A stretch of DNA of 64,000 nucleotides from Paenibacillus sp. FSL H8-0332. Lineage in GTDB: Bacteria; Bacillota; Bacilli; Paenibacillales; Paenibacillaceae. Shown here piece by piece: positions 34,262 to 43,321 of this stretch. The stretch is from NCBI RefSeq assembly GCF_037963835.1, contig NZ_CP150145.1, positions 3,596,001-3,660,000 on the forward strand, written 5' to 3'. A program made the translations under genes and the position numbers. Below the pieces are notes generated by a model. It was given only the letters and a program-made list of their open reading frames with translations, did no database searches and was not told where the DNA came from. Each line of letters begins with the position of its first letter. The first letter of the stretch is position 1.

Positions 34262-36463
34262 TTATGCCGTAGGCAACTTCCACTGTTTGATCACGCTGAC
34301 CAGTCCAGGTACATCAAGGCCGTCGAGCGAAAAGGCTTTGCGCAGCAGGTCATGCGGGATGAACTCGTCGTATTTGCCGAGGTAAGGGGCTTCATCCGGC
34401 TTCAGGAGCGTGAGTGCATCCGTAGCGGCAGCGGTCTCGGCGATAATCTCATCCTCCAGCTTCTCTGCATCCACTTTACCGGCGACCACCATATAATACG
34501 GTTCCATCGGCACGACCGAGCGCAAGCCCAGCGGCTCCTTCAGATTGTTCTTCAGCAGGCGCTCCAGGGTACGGAACTGGCGGCTACCAGCCCACGGAAG
34601 GATGAACATGGAGTCTCCTCCCGCAGGCAGAACTGAACGCGTCAGCAATCCGCTCTCTTTGGCGAGCCTGCGGGCCCGTTCCAGTCTGGCGGCCGCGCTT
34701 GGCGCAAGGTAAGGGTACAGGGCGGTAGATCCTAATACTTCGCGGATCTTCGTCATAATCCGGGTATGGACATCTCCGCCAGCGCCGAGCCATAACGTGT
34801 CTACTTTGCCGCGTGAGCCTTTGACATAGACGGCCTTATGGCGGTTGTCCACCTCTTCGACCTTCCATAGCTTGCCTGCCAATGTGAAGCAGTAGCCTGG
34901 AGGCGGCACAGTGGTAATGGACCCGATCTCCTCCGTCCCGTTATAGACGACATGCTCTTCATCGTCTTTAAATACCGCATAGAAGCGGAAGTTGTTAACG
35001 ATCTTCTCACCCGCCATCCCGATCAGCAGGCTGCCCTCATCCATCTTCTCGATATGGCCCATGCCCAGCATGTACTCCATGAAGTCATCATAATCAGCGG
35101 GATCAATACTGCGGAAGGACGGCAGGCTCAGCACAGCCTCCTTCAGCTCCTCCGGCTCTGCTTCACCCATGCTCTTCAGGATGCTCATCGTCTGATGATA
35201 CAGGAGACCGACTGGCAGCTGGCGCACGACCAGCGGCTCTACCCATTTCTCGCGTACGTACAGCTCGATTACGGCAATGGCCCGCAGCAGCGTCCACGGC
35301 ATGCGCGCCGGGAGCTGCGCCTCCTCGTCCTCCTCCTCGGGCGTGACGAAGATCATCTCGGAGGCGGCGTCCCCGCGCCTGCCCGAGCGGCCCAGCCGCT
35401 GCACGAAGCTCGCGCAGCTATAAGGCGCGCCGAGCTGCAGCACCCGCTCCAGCTCGCCCAGATCAATTCCCAGCTCCAGCGTCAGCGTCGCTGCAGCAAC
35501 CGCCGGCCCCGCACCCTCACGGAGCGTGGCCTCCGTCTCTTCGCGCAGCATCGCGGAGATGCTTCCATGATGCACATGGAAGACATCCCGCTCGCCGCGC
35601 TTGGCGGCAATGCGCCGCATCTCCAGGATGGCCTCTTCGGCATCGGTGCGGCTGTTCGTGAAGATCAACGCTTTCTTGACATGCGTGTGATCATAGATGA
35701 AGCCATAATAAGCCTGGCGCGCCCGCTCCAGGTGTTCGGCCTCCACCTCGTCCCGCGCATCCGGGAACGAATAATGCTCCACGCTCAGCCGCAGCTTGCG
35801 CCCGCCCTGCGGCGCACTGACCTCCACGCTCTCGCGCGTGCCCGCTGCCAGCCACTCCGTGACGGAGGCGTAGTCGCTTAAGGTCGCAGAGAGGCCAACC
35901 CGCCGCGGATGACAGCCCGCCATCCGCGAGATCCGCGCCAGCTGGCTCAGCACCTGAATGCCGCGGTCCGCACCCATGAAGGCATGAACTTCATCGATGA
36001 CGATGAAGCGCAGATCATGGAACAGGGCCGGGATCGCATTCGGGCGGTTCATCAGCAGGCCCTCCAGCGATTCGGGGGTAATCTGCAGCACCCCCGAAGG
36101 GTTCTGCATCAGCTTGGTCTTGTCCGCCTGCGGCACATCGCCATGCCAGTGCCAGACCGGAATGTTCCCTTCACGCAGCAGATCGTTCAGCCGCGTGAAC
36201 TGGTCATTAATCAGCGCCTTCAGCGGCGCGATATACAGAATGCCTACAGATGCAGACGGACGCTCATATAGCTCCGTGAGCGCCGGGAAGAAGGCCGCTT
36301 CTGTCTTGCCTGAGGCCGTCCCTGAGGCGATCAGCAGATGATGAGGCGTGTCAAACAGCACCCGGCAGGCATCAACCTGCGCCTCGCGCAGCGTATCCCA
36401 GCGGTTCTTGTAGATGAATTCCTTGATGAACGGGGCCAGCCGGTAGAACGGGTTATCACTCAT
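34262..36463 (-). CDS. Lhr-like DEAD/DEAH-box helicase (BrxHI-like)
   Basis: 733 residues. Superfamily 2 helicase: Q-motif-like RWDTLREAQ, motif I ASGTASGKTEA (about 46-56), motif Ib TPESLEG, motif II VIDEVHAF (DEVH), motif III LSATLSD, motif V LELGIDLGELE and motif VI LGRSGRRGD, followed by a ~350-residue C-terminal region of Lhr-like type. DNA or RNA unwinding driven by ATP is expected. Start overlaps the ATPase stop (ATGA) so the pair is coupled. Lhr-like helicases next to BrxD-type ATPases are known from BREX type 2 and from Ter-linked DNA-processing loci; here they follow a TerB protein. Confidence 0.9.
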   Translation of the reverse strand: MSDNPFYRLAPFIKEFIYKNRWDTLREAQVDACRVLFDTPHHLLIASGTASGKTEAAFFPALTELYERPSASVGILYIAPLKALINDQFTRLNDLLREGNIPVWHWHGDVPQADKTKLMQNPSGVLQITPESLEGLLMNRPNAIPALFHDLRFIVIDEVHAFMGADRGIQVLSQLARISRMAGCHPRRVGLSATLSDYASVTEWLAAGTRESVEVSAPQGGRKLRLSVEHYSFPDARDEVEAEHLERARQAYYGFIYDHTHVKKALIFTNSRTDAEEAILEMRRIAAKRGERDVFHVHHGSISAMLREETEATLREGAGPAVAAATLTLELGIDLGELERVLQLGAPYSCASFVQRLGRSGRRGDAASEMIFVTPEEEDEEAQLPARMPWTLLRAIAVIELYVREKWVEPLVVRQLPVGLLYHQTMSILKSMGEAEPEELKEAVLSLPSFRSIDPADYDDFMEYMLGMGHIEKMDEGSLLIGMAGEKIVNNFRFYAVFKDDEEHVVYNGTEEIGSITTVPPPGYCFTLAGKLWKVEEVDNRHKAVYVKGSRGKVDTLWLGAGGDVHTRIMTKIREVLGSTALYPYLAPSAAARLERARRLAKESGLLTRSVLPAGGDSMFILPWAGSRQFRTLERLLKNNLKEPLGLRSVVPMEPYYMVVAGKVDAEKLEDEIIAETAAATDALTLLKPDEAPYLGKYDEFIPHDLLRKAFSLDGLDVPGLVSVIKQWKLPTA

Positions 36464-37779
36464 AGGTCGAACTCCGCCAGGAAGCCGTCCAACTCATTCT
36501 GCTCCGTCTCGGCAGGCCGCGAAGTCCGCTCTCCGACCAGCTTCTCGAATGAAATCTCCGGGTGCTGGTGCAGGGTATGCAGCAGATCCATGAAGTCCCG
36601 CACCACCTCACGTGCGGTGAGCAGTTCATCAGCCCCCAGCCGGTTGACCGCCTCTTCCATGAAATGCACCAGCTGCTCCTGCGTCAGTCTTGCTTCATAT
36701 CCGTAATGCAGCGCATGAATGTCCCGCAGCTTCTGGAGCAGGATCAGAATCTCTTCGTGGGAGAGCATATCCAGTGCAATAATCGGTCCTGTGTAATTGT
36801 TCAGCCCGCTGCCTGCATACCGTCCGGCCACCAGCCGGGAGCGCAAGGCCTCATAGCTGAACAGTCCGCGCCGGTGGTCCTCCACGAATTGTGGCGTACC
36901 GCCAACGAAGATGCCCAGCCGCTCTGCTTTGCCTTGCATCGTATCATTGAACATGGTCAGCAGCTTCTCGTAATTGCTCTGCCGCGAGATGCTGTTCGTA
37001 ATCTTGTAGAGGTTCACCCCTTCATCGATGAACAGCAGCAAACCCTTATAACCGATGGCTCCGGTGAATTCCGCCCACAGCTTCATGTAATCATACCAGT
37101 TGTCATCATCGATGATGACACCAACGCCGAGCGCCTTCCGCGCTTCCGTACGGGTCGGGAATTCTCCCCGCAACCAGCGCAAGGAATCCTGCTTCAGTCC
37201 GTCATCCGCCAGCTTGTGCCCGTTCCAGTAGGAGGCCAGCACCTTGGCGAAGTCGAAGCCATGCACCAGCCCGCGCATCTCGGAAGCTACCGAATAGATA
37301 CGCTGCCCGACCTCATCGCCCAGCTCCGGCGCGTCAGGGCCGTAGCCCTTCTCCTGCATCACCGCCTGCTGCAGCGTCATGATCCACTTCTGCAGCATGA
37401 TCTCCAGCGCCCCTCCATCCGGGCGGGTACGGGTCGAGAGATGGCTCATCAGCTCGCGGTAGGTGGCGAGCCCCTGGCCCTTCGTGCCGACCAGCCGCCG
37501 CTCCGGCGACAGATCAGCATCGGCAACCACAAAGTCGCGGTCCATCGCATAGTTGCGGATGATCTGGAGCAGGAAGCTTTTACCGCTGCCGAACTTGCCT
37601 GTAATCAGCTTGAAGGCGGCTCCGCCATCGGCGATGTTCTCCATATCGCGGAGAATCGCCTCCACCTCCGGCCGGCGGCCGACGGCGATATGTTCAAGAC
37701 CGATACGCGGTACAACTCCCGCTGTCAGCGAATTGACGAGCGCGGTGGTCATCCGCTTCGGTATTTTGAGTGGGTTCAT
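36460..37779 (-). CDS. BrxD-like P-loop ATPase (DUF2791)
   Basis: 439 residues. AAA+/STAND-like ATPase: Walker A ITGKFGSGKSFLLQ (about 58-71), Walker B YKGLLLFIDEGVNLY, and an arginine-rich region near 290-300 (EALRSRLVAGRY). The start VPRIGLEHIAVGRRPEVEAIL and the pattern RRLVGTKGQGLATYREL are those of BREX BrxD-type proteins (DUF2791). It should couple ATP hydrolysis to DNA or partner remodelling and probably works with the helicase whose start overlaps its stop. Located ten bases after the TerB-domain gene, so all three genes form one transcript. Confidence 0.88.
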   Translation of the reverse strand: MNPLKIPKRMTTALVNSLTAGVVPRIGLEHIAVGRRPEVEAILRDMENIADGGAAFKLITGKFGSGKSFLLQIIRNYAMDRDFVVADADLSPERRLVGTKGQGLATYRELMSHLSTRTRPDGGALEIMLQKWIMTLQQAVMQEKGYGPDAPELGDEVGQRIYSVASEMRGLVHGFDFAKVLASYWNGHKLADDGLKQDSLRWLRGEFPTRTEARKALGVGVIIDDDNWYDYMKLWAEFTGAIGYKGLLLFIDEGVNLYKITNSISRQSNYEKLLTMFNDTMQGKAERLGIFVGGTPQFVEDHRRGLFSYEALRSRLVAGRYAGSGLNNYTGPIIALDMLSHEEILILLQKLRDIHALHYGYEARLTQEQLVHFMEEAVNRLGADELLTAREVVRDFMDLLHTLHQHPEISFEKLVGERTSRPAETEQNELDGFLAEFDL

Positions 37780-37788
37780 TTACGAATT

Positions 37789-39504
37789 TCACCTCTTTAT
37801 ATAGTCCAGCATGGTTAGACATTCTTCGGTCAGCTCTTCCCCGTCAATGATGAGGTCTCCCAGACTGTCCATTGCCAGCTCATTAATCTCATCGTACAGC
37901 AGCTCTGCCATCGTTCCTGCTCCCGCAGCCAGCCGCTGCACCTTCGCAGAACCGTCCTCCTCTGCCAGCGCCAGCACGGTCTCCCGTTGCAGCGGAGTCA
38001 GCTCCGAAGCAAACAGTGTCCAGCGGTCCGCTTCGCTATCAGAGGTTGGCGGATGGGAAGCGGTAAGCTTCTGTCCGGCGGACAGGGAATCACCGGGAGG
38101 CTCTTCGCGGTGCACTACTACGTGCTCACCACCGGTGATCTGGCCCGCTTGCTCTTCAGGTTTTGAAGAGCAAGCGGAAACACTTTCCTCGCCCGCTGAT
38201 TCAGCTCTCCCAAACGCATCCACAGCATTTCCGATACCAGCCAATCCGGCTTCTCCATGTGCTTCTTCAGACTCAATTCCCCAATCCGCATCATCTTCAT
38301 GACCCGGCTCCCCTGTGTCTTCCACCGTAAGCAGGGAACGCACCACCTCGGAGTCGCTTGCCAGCTGCTCCAGCTTCTGCTGGTCAATGACCACCGCCGG
38401 TCCCTTCTCTTCCTGCTCCGCCTTGCGGAATTCACGCTCCAGAAAACGGGTGACGAGATCATCCATATCGGCATCGACCCGTACATCCTTCAGTCTTCCC
38501 CGGTAGCCCATCAGCGCCCGCAGCTTATTCTCGGTCAGCCGGAAGAGGCGGGTAATCAGGCTGCGCAGCGGTGGGGACTTGCTAACACGGATAACAGGCA
38601 CAAGAACAGAATAACCATACAGGGAGATATCGTATACCGCACTGCGGAACAAATACCGTTCACGGACGATTGGCGGGCTAGGCGGGAACATCGTGATCAG
38701 ATTCGAGCCGTGCTTCCGCGCGACATAAGCATCAATTAGGGCTACTACCTGGGGGATGTAACGATCCGCAGCGATTTTACCCTCGCCGGTATAAAATTTC
38801 GACTTGCTGATATCATAGTCCGACATCACACTAAGCACCTCAATGCTAAGCTGCTCCGGGGCAGCCGACAGGCAGCGGACCAGCTCAAGCTCAGCCAGAT
38901 CCCCCGCCAGCCCACGCGAACGGGCCACGATCTCCGAGAGCGGAATATCCAGCTTATGGACAAAAGAGAAATCCGCAATCCACCCGCCAAGGTACTGATC
39001 CAGACGTTTGTAATTATCGCGGTAGGCCTCCCACAGCAGGCTGAGCTGACGGCAGCCCTCCTGAGGCTCATCCCAGCCCACGCCGTTAATCAGCTCATAG
39101 ATATGCAGGAAGATATATGAAAGATCGGTCTTCGGGTATCTCCCCTGCCGGACTTCATCCCGCCAGAAAAAATACCATCTGCTCTGTGCGCCGGTCATAT
39201 GCCCGTAGGTAGGCCAGTAGCTTTTGAACGGGACGAAAAGCGCCGCAGGCTCCTTGTGCTCTACAAGCTCACGGGCACGCTGAACGAACTCACTCTCTGT
39301 AGTGGTTACCGGCTCCGCACTCTCTTCCATATCCCATAACTGGAGCTGGACTGTATCGTAACCGGACGTTGTTTTCTTAACCGGCGCTGACTTAGGCTTC
39401 CGGCTGCCTTCATCTACAACACCGCGCGGCGGAATCGCCACATTCTGCTCCGTACTCTCCCAGACCAGCTCCGAGAAATGCAGCCCCTGCCTGTCTTTAG
39501 CCAT
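37789..39504 (-). CDS. TerB-N/TerB-C domain protein, first gene of the helicase module
   Basis: 571 residues. The N-terminal third has the TerB-N pattern (MTGAQSRWYFFWRDEVRQG, YPKTDLSYIFLHIYELIN), the region around 250-400 is helical and basic, a Ser/Glu-rich linker follows at about 400-490, and the last ~80 residues match TerB-C (LTPLQRETVLALAEED, then LMLYDEINELAMDSLGDL-like LLYDEINELAMDSLGD). TerB-N/TerB-C proteins were linked by comparative genomics to metal or stress sensing and DNA processing. In this operon it is probably the sensor or adaptor for the ATPase and helicase. No signal peptide. Base composition is like its neighbours. Confidence 0.85.
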   Translation of the reverse strand: MAKDRQGLHFSELVWESTEQNVAIPPRGVVDEGSRKPKSAPVKKTTSGYDTVQLQLWDMEESAEPVTTTESEFVQRARELVEHKEPAALFVPFKSYWPTYGHMTGAQSRWYFFWRDEVRQGRYPKTDLSYIFLHIYELINGVGWDEPQEGCRQLSLLWEAYRDNYKRLDQYLGGWIADFSFVHKLDIPLSEIVARSRGLAGDLAELELVRCLSAAPEQLSIEVLSVMSDYDISKSKFYTGEGKIAADRYIPQVVALIDAYVARKHGSNLITMFPPSPPIVRERYLFRSAVYDISLYGYSVLVPVIRVSKSPPLRSLITRLFRLTENKLRALMGYRGRLKDVRVDADMDDLVTRFLEREFRKAEQEEKGPAVVIDQQKLEQLASDSEVVRSLLTVEDTGEPGHEDDADWGIESEEAHGEAGLAGIGNAVDAFGRAESAGEESVSACSSKPEEQAGQITGGEHVVVHREEPPGDSLSAGQKLTASHPPTSDSEADRWTLFASELTPLQRETVLALAEEDGSAKVQRLAAGAGTMAELLYDEINELAMDSLGDLIIDGEELTEECLTMLDYIKR

Positions 39505-39581
39505 GCTTCATCGCCCCACCCGTATGTCTTGGTAATTCTCACATTATATCATATAGCCTATGCAGCAGATGCAGCCGTTCC

Positions 39582-39809
39582 AGTCATGTATTGGAGTAGT
39601 CCGCATCACCGCTAAAATATTCGAGATACCCGTCTATGTAGTCGCACATTCGCACAGCAGGAATACGCCCGCCCTCCAGCATCCCGCCATAAATCAATAA
39701 AAAGACCTTGAGAGACTAACTTCTCAAGATCTTGGATGAGAGCGTCTGTCACCGCACCGCAACTTGATGTAACCTGCCGGGCAATGAGAACGTTCGTTTG
39801 TGTCTCCAT
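39582..39809 (-). pseudogene. Degraded short gene, frameshifted
   Basis: ATG 39809 opens a 65-codon frame (METQTNVLIARQV..., to TAG 39612), of which only the first ~40 residues look protein-like. In the next frame, from about 39708 to TGA 39582, the sequence reads KVFLLIYGGMLEGGRIPAVR then MCDYIDGYLEYFSGD. Joined, they would give a plausible ~75-residue protein. No ribosome site is seen before 39809. I do not recognise the family. A decayed gene is the simplest reading. Confidence 0.35.
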
Positions 39810-39860
39810 AAGAATATACTATACTCACCCTGCGGGCTGCAATAGCGGAGATCGGGAAAA

Positions 39861-41480
39861 TCACCCCTTCAAATAATCACTAGGGCTGCGCCCGGTAATC
39901 ATCTTGAACACCTGGCTGAAATAGGCAGGGTTGTTGAAGCCGACCATTTCACTGATCTCATACACCATATGCTGGCCGGATTGCAGGAATTCGATGGCCC
40001 GGTCCACCCGGTACTGGTTCAGGTAGCTGACGAAATTCTCACCGCTGATCCGTTTGAACAGCTGGCTTAGATATTTCGGATGCACATGCAGCTCCTGCGC
40101 GAGGCCCATGAAGCTGATCTCCTGGGTATAGTGGGCTTCCACATAGCTTTTGACGCTCTCCACCAGCCGGTTCTTCTTGACGTTCATCTCGGTAAAAGCT
40201 GCGGTCAGGAAGGCCGGGATCATCTGGCCCATCCACTCCGTCAAGCTTCTCCAGGTATAGTAGCCCGTCACCGCCTGCAGGAATTCGGACATGCTCATAG
40301 GAGGAGTGCGGCCTGGGCAGCAGGCATTCCAATAGTACATCAGCGTAGTGAACAGCCCGACACACACAGTCTGAATATCCTGAATGTTATTCTGGTCATC
40401 CTGCCGGAGCCTGCCGAAGATGATCTCCCAGGTCTCCCATACTTTTGAGGAATCCCGGCACAGCAGCACCTCATTCCACTCTTGAAGCAGCCGGGAATAG
40501 TCCTCCAGCGTCCAGGGGTTGGTGCTTCCGCACGGCTCATAGGCGTAGATGGGACTGGTCTCCTGAAACTCTGCGGAAGCAAGCGCCTCTCTGCTCTCCA
40601 GATACGAATCGATCAGTTCATGGATAGCAGATTTGACCGAACCAATGCCGGCATAGGCCTGAAGCTGAATGTAATTCCGGATTTTATCCATCGTCTCCTG
40701 AACCACTTCCTTCAGAACGGGAATCGGCTCTCCCGCCTCACGGTCCAGCAGCAGCACCACCAGCAGATCGTCGGAATAGTCGAGCACATGTCCCTGCACA
40801 GAGGGATGTCCGGCAAGCTTGTGCTGCAGCGTCTCCCGGCAGATATTACCGGCTCCGAAGCGAAGCAGCTGCCATTCGCGCTCCTTCAGCTTGTGCAGCG
40901 GCGAAGGGCGGTTCAGCTGGATACTGGCCGCCGCCAGCCGCTGCGGACGGGTAATCTGCAGATATCCAAGCCGTTCCTCAGAGCATTCCTCCGCGCTGTA
41001 GCGGGTAGTCAGCAGTTCCATAAGCAGGCGTTCCCGCAAAAAAGGAAGCGTGCGGCCGAATTCCTGCTGATAACGCTCCTCCAGCCGCTTCTTCTGCTCT
41101 CCGGCATTCAGAGCCAGCAGCACAACGCGGAGCACAGCTTCGATCTCATCTACCCGGGCCGGCTTCAGCAGGAAATGGCTGACGCCCCAGCGCATCGCCT
41201 GCCGGGCATTCTCGAATTCCTCGTAGCCGCTCAGGATAATAACCGGCAGCTCCGGGGCCAGCTCCCTCAGGGCCTCTGTAAGTTCCAACCCGCCCATGCC
41301 CGGCATATAGACATCGGTCATCACCAGATCGGGGGAGAGCCTGCGGAACAGCTCCAGCGCTTCATGGCCGTTGACCGCTGTTCCAGCCAGGGTCAGGCCC
41401 AGCTTCTCCCAGTCCACATGTCTCGTAAGGGCTTTCAGAATATGCGGGTCGTCATCCACCAGCAGGATAGAGCGGCTCAT
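39861..41480 (-). CDS. YesN-type response regulator (receiver + AraC), second system
   Basis: 539 residues. Receiver at 1-120 with DDD at 9-11, phospho-acceptor Asp56 in VMTDVYMPG and Lys in LLKPARV. A ~290-residue middle region and a C-terminal AraC domain (LAQELHVHPKYLSQLFKRIS; VYEISEMVGFNNPAYFSQVFKMITGRSPSDYL). Start overlaps the kinase stop by four bases (ATGA). It is the last gene of the second sugar-uptake operon and probably controls the binding protein gene at its head. Confidence 0.95.
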   Translation of the reverse strand: MSRSILLVDDDPHILKALTRHVDWEKLGLTLAGTAVNGHEALELFRRLSPDLVMTDVYMPGMGGLELTEALRELAPELPVIILSGYEEFENARQAMRWGVSHFLLKPARVDEIEAVLRVVLLALNAGEQKKRLEERYQQEFGRTLPFLRERLLMELLTTRYSAEECSEERLGYLQITRPQRLAAASIQLNRPSPLHKLKEREWQLLRFGAGNICRETLQHKLAGHPSVQGHVLDYSDDLLVVLLLDREAGEPIPVLKEVVQETMDKIRNYIQLQAYAGIGSVKSAIHELIDSYLESREALASAEFQETSPIYAYEPCGSTNPWTLEDYSRLLQEWNEVLLCRDSSKVWETWEIIFGRLRQDDQNNIQDIQTVCVGLFTTLMYYWNACCPGRTPPMSMSEFLQAVTGYYTWRSLTEWMGQMIPAFLTAAFTEMNVKKNRLVESVKSYVEAHYTQEISFMGLAQELHVHPKYLSQLFKRISGENFVSYLNQYRVDRAIEFLQSGQHMVYEISEMVGFNNPAYFSQVFKMITGRSPSDYLKG

Positions 41481-43300
41481 AGCTGATCGCGCAGCAGCCG
41501 CTCCAGCTGCTCCTCCGTCTCAATGACTGGCAGCGTAATCATAGCCGCAACCCCTTTCTCCGGCCGGTTGGCCAAGTATAGTCCGTACGGTTCCCCGCAA
41601 TACAGCTGAATCCGGCTCATCACATTCCGGGTGCCGATGCCGCTCACCTGCTCCATCGACCAGCCTTCCGCCAAGCCCCGGCCGTTATCCAGCAGTGTGA
41701 TTTGCAAGTAAGGCTGGCTTCCCGGCGTTTTGACCTCCCTGACCTCCAGGTGAATTTGCAAAGGGCCGGAGCCAGGCTCCCGGCTGCCATGAATAATTGA
41801 ATTCTCAATCAGCGGCTGGATTATGACCTTTGGAATGAAATAACTCCTCACCGCCGGGTCCGCAATCGACTCCGTATACTCGATGGCAATCGGCAGCCGT
41901 TCCTGCTGGATGCTCACATAACACCGCGCATGCTCCAGCTCGTCGCGCAGACGAATGAGCATTCTGCCGCCGCTGAGGCCGATGCGCAGCATTTTCCCAA
42001 GCTGGGTGATCATGTAGCTGATATCCTGGGCGTCGTAATCCATAGCCTTCCAGTGAATCATATCCAGTGTGTTGTACAGGAAATGCGGCTTGATCTGGGC
42101 CTCCAGCAGCCCTGCCTGAGCCTCCCGCTTCGCGGCGCTTGCTTCCCGCTCGCTCTGCACCAGCTCCTGCAGCCGGTTCACCATGTGGTTGAAGCCGTAA
42201 GACATCTGCGTGTATTCCTCCGTCAGCGACTCACTCATACTGGCCCGGAAATCTCCGCGCTCCAGCTTCCGCATCTCCTGAATCAGCCTGCGCACCGGAC
42301 GGATCATATTACGGATGAAGAAATACGCCAGCAGCGCCGACAGGAGCAGACAGAGCAGTCCGATCCCGATCACCTGCCTGTCCGCCTTACGAACCTCCTG
42401 CAGCAGCTCACGCGTCGGGATCACCTGGACCAGCCGCCAGGAGATGGTGCTCGGTCTGGAGAACAGGACGAGATAGGACTGCCCGTCTTTTTTCAGCAGC
42501 TCATAGCCTTCATTGCCTTCATACGTATGCTGGTAGAGCCAGTCTGCCTCCAGTACAGCCTTACCGGCAGAGCCATTCTCCTTGTTCACGAGCAGCAGGA
42601 GATTGCCGCTTGTATCCACCAGATGAATCTGGCCGTCCAGCACAGCAGGAATATCCTTGAACTGCTTGAGGATATCGTCTGCGGACAGCCGGATATAGAG
42701 GTAGCCAATCGTTTTGCCTTCATTTCCGAACAGATGCTGGATATGGCCGATCAGATAAGGCTCGTCTTCGCCGCCGCTGCCCTCCAGGGGAACCCAGAGC
42801 GAATCCGCCTGCTTCAGCTTGGGGTACCAGCTCTCGTTCCTAATTGAAGAGACCGGAAAGACAAGATCCGTCGAGCTTTGCGGCACCCCGCTGAACAAAT
42901 CGCTGTAAATCTCAATCGAGCTTACCCCTTCGTTCAGCACCAGCGAATGCTGGAGTATCTCCGTAATCTCCCGCCTTCTGGAGATCATCTGATACTTGGA
43001 GGCAGGCGTAGTCTCCAGCCCCTCAATAACGTTCTTGTTCGCTGCAATGGAGTAGGCGGTGCCCGACACATTGGTCATGAAGTCGAAGCCACGCTTCGTG
43101 CTCTCATTCAGCAGGGCAAGCCTGGTGGTACTGATCTCACTGAAGGTTACGTCCGAGAAAGTCCGGTACGCCAGCAGAACAATGAACCCGAGAAAGATCA
43201 GATTGAACGTAATAATACTGGCCGCCATCAGCGTGGAGAGCTTGCTCCGCCTGATCCGCAGCAGCCAGGTGCCGAGCATTCTTTTTTGCATCTGCCCCAT
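41477..43300 (-). CDS. YesM-type sensor histidine kinase, second system
   Basis: 607 residues. Membrane helix at about 25-45, dCache-like extracellular sensor, second helix near 305-325, HAMP (IRPVRRLIQEMRKLERGDF), phospho-acceptor His in QIKPHFLYNTLDMIHWK, ATPase boxes ENSIIHGSREP, LLDNGRGLAEG and GIGTRNVMSRI. Genes upstream are its likely partners for sugar transport. The ribosome site before 43300 is weak; ATG 43291 is an alternative start. Confidence 0.94.
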   Translation of the reverse strand: MGQMQKRMLGTWLLRIRRSKLSTLMAASIITFNLIFLGFIVLLAYRTFSDVTFSEISTTRLALLNESTKRGFDFMTNVSGTAYSIAANKNVIEGLETTPASKYQMISRRREITEILQHSLVLNEGVSSIEIYSDLFSGVPQSSTDLVFPVSSIRNESWYPKLKQADSLWVPLEGSGGEDEPYLIGHIQHLFGNEGKTIGYLYIRLSADDILKQFKDIPAVLDGQIHLVDTSGNLLLLVNKENGSAGKAVLEADWLYQHTYEGNEGYELLKKDGQSYLVLFSRPSTISWRLVQVIPTRELLQEVRKADRQVIGIGLLCLLLSALLAYFFIRNMIRPVRRLIQEMRKLERGDFRASMSESLTEEYTQMSYGFNHMVNRLQELVQSEREASAAKREAQAGLLEAQIKPHFLYNTLDMIHWKAMDYDAQDISYMITQLGKMLRIGLSGGRMLIRLRDELEHARCYVSIQQERLPIAIEYTESIADPAVRSYFIPKVIIQPLIENSIIHGSREPGSGPLQIHLEVREVKTPGSQPYLQITLLDNGRGLAEGWSMEQVSGIGTRNVMSRIQLYCGEPYGLYLANRPEKGVAAMITLPVIETEEQLERLLRDQL

Positions 43301-43321
43301 CCCTATGCTTTTCCCCAGATT

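Noticed and set aside
36562-37818. 418-codon plus-strand frame across the BrxD-like ATPase gene
   Set aside because: Shadow of a high-G+C coding region; Walker motifs and operon overlaps support the minus-strand gene.
34262-39504. Complete BREX locus
   Set aside because: Only ATPase and helicase resemble BREX parts; no PglX methylase, PglZ, PglW, PglY or BrxA/B/C gene is present in the window.
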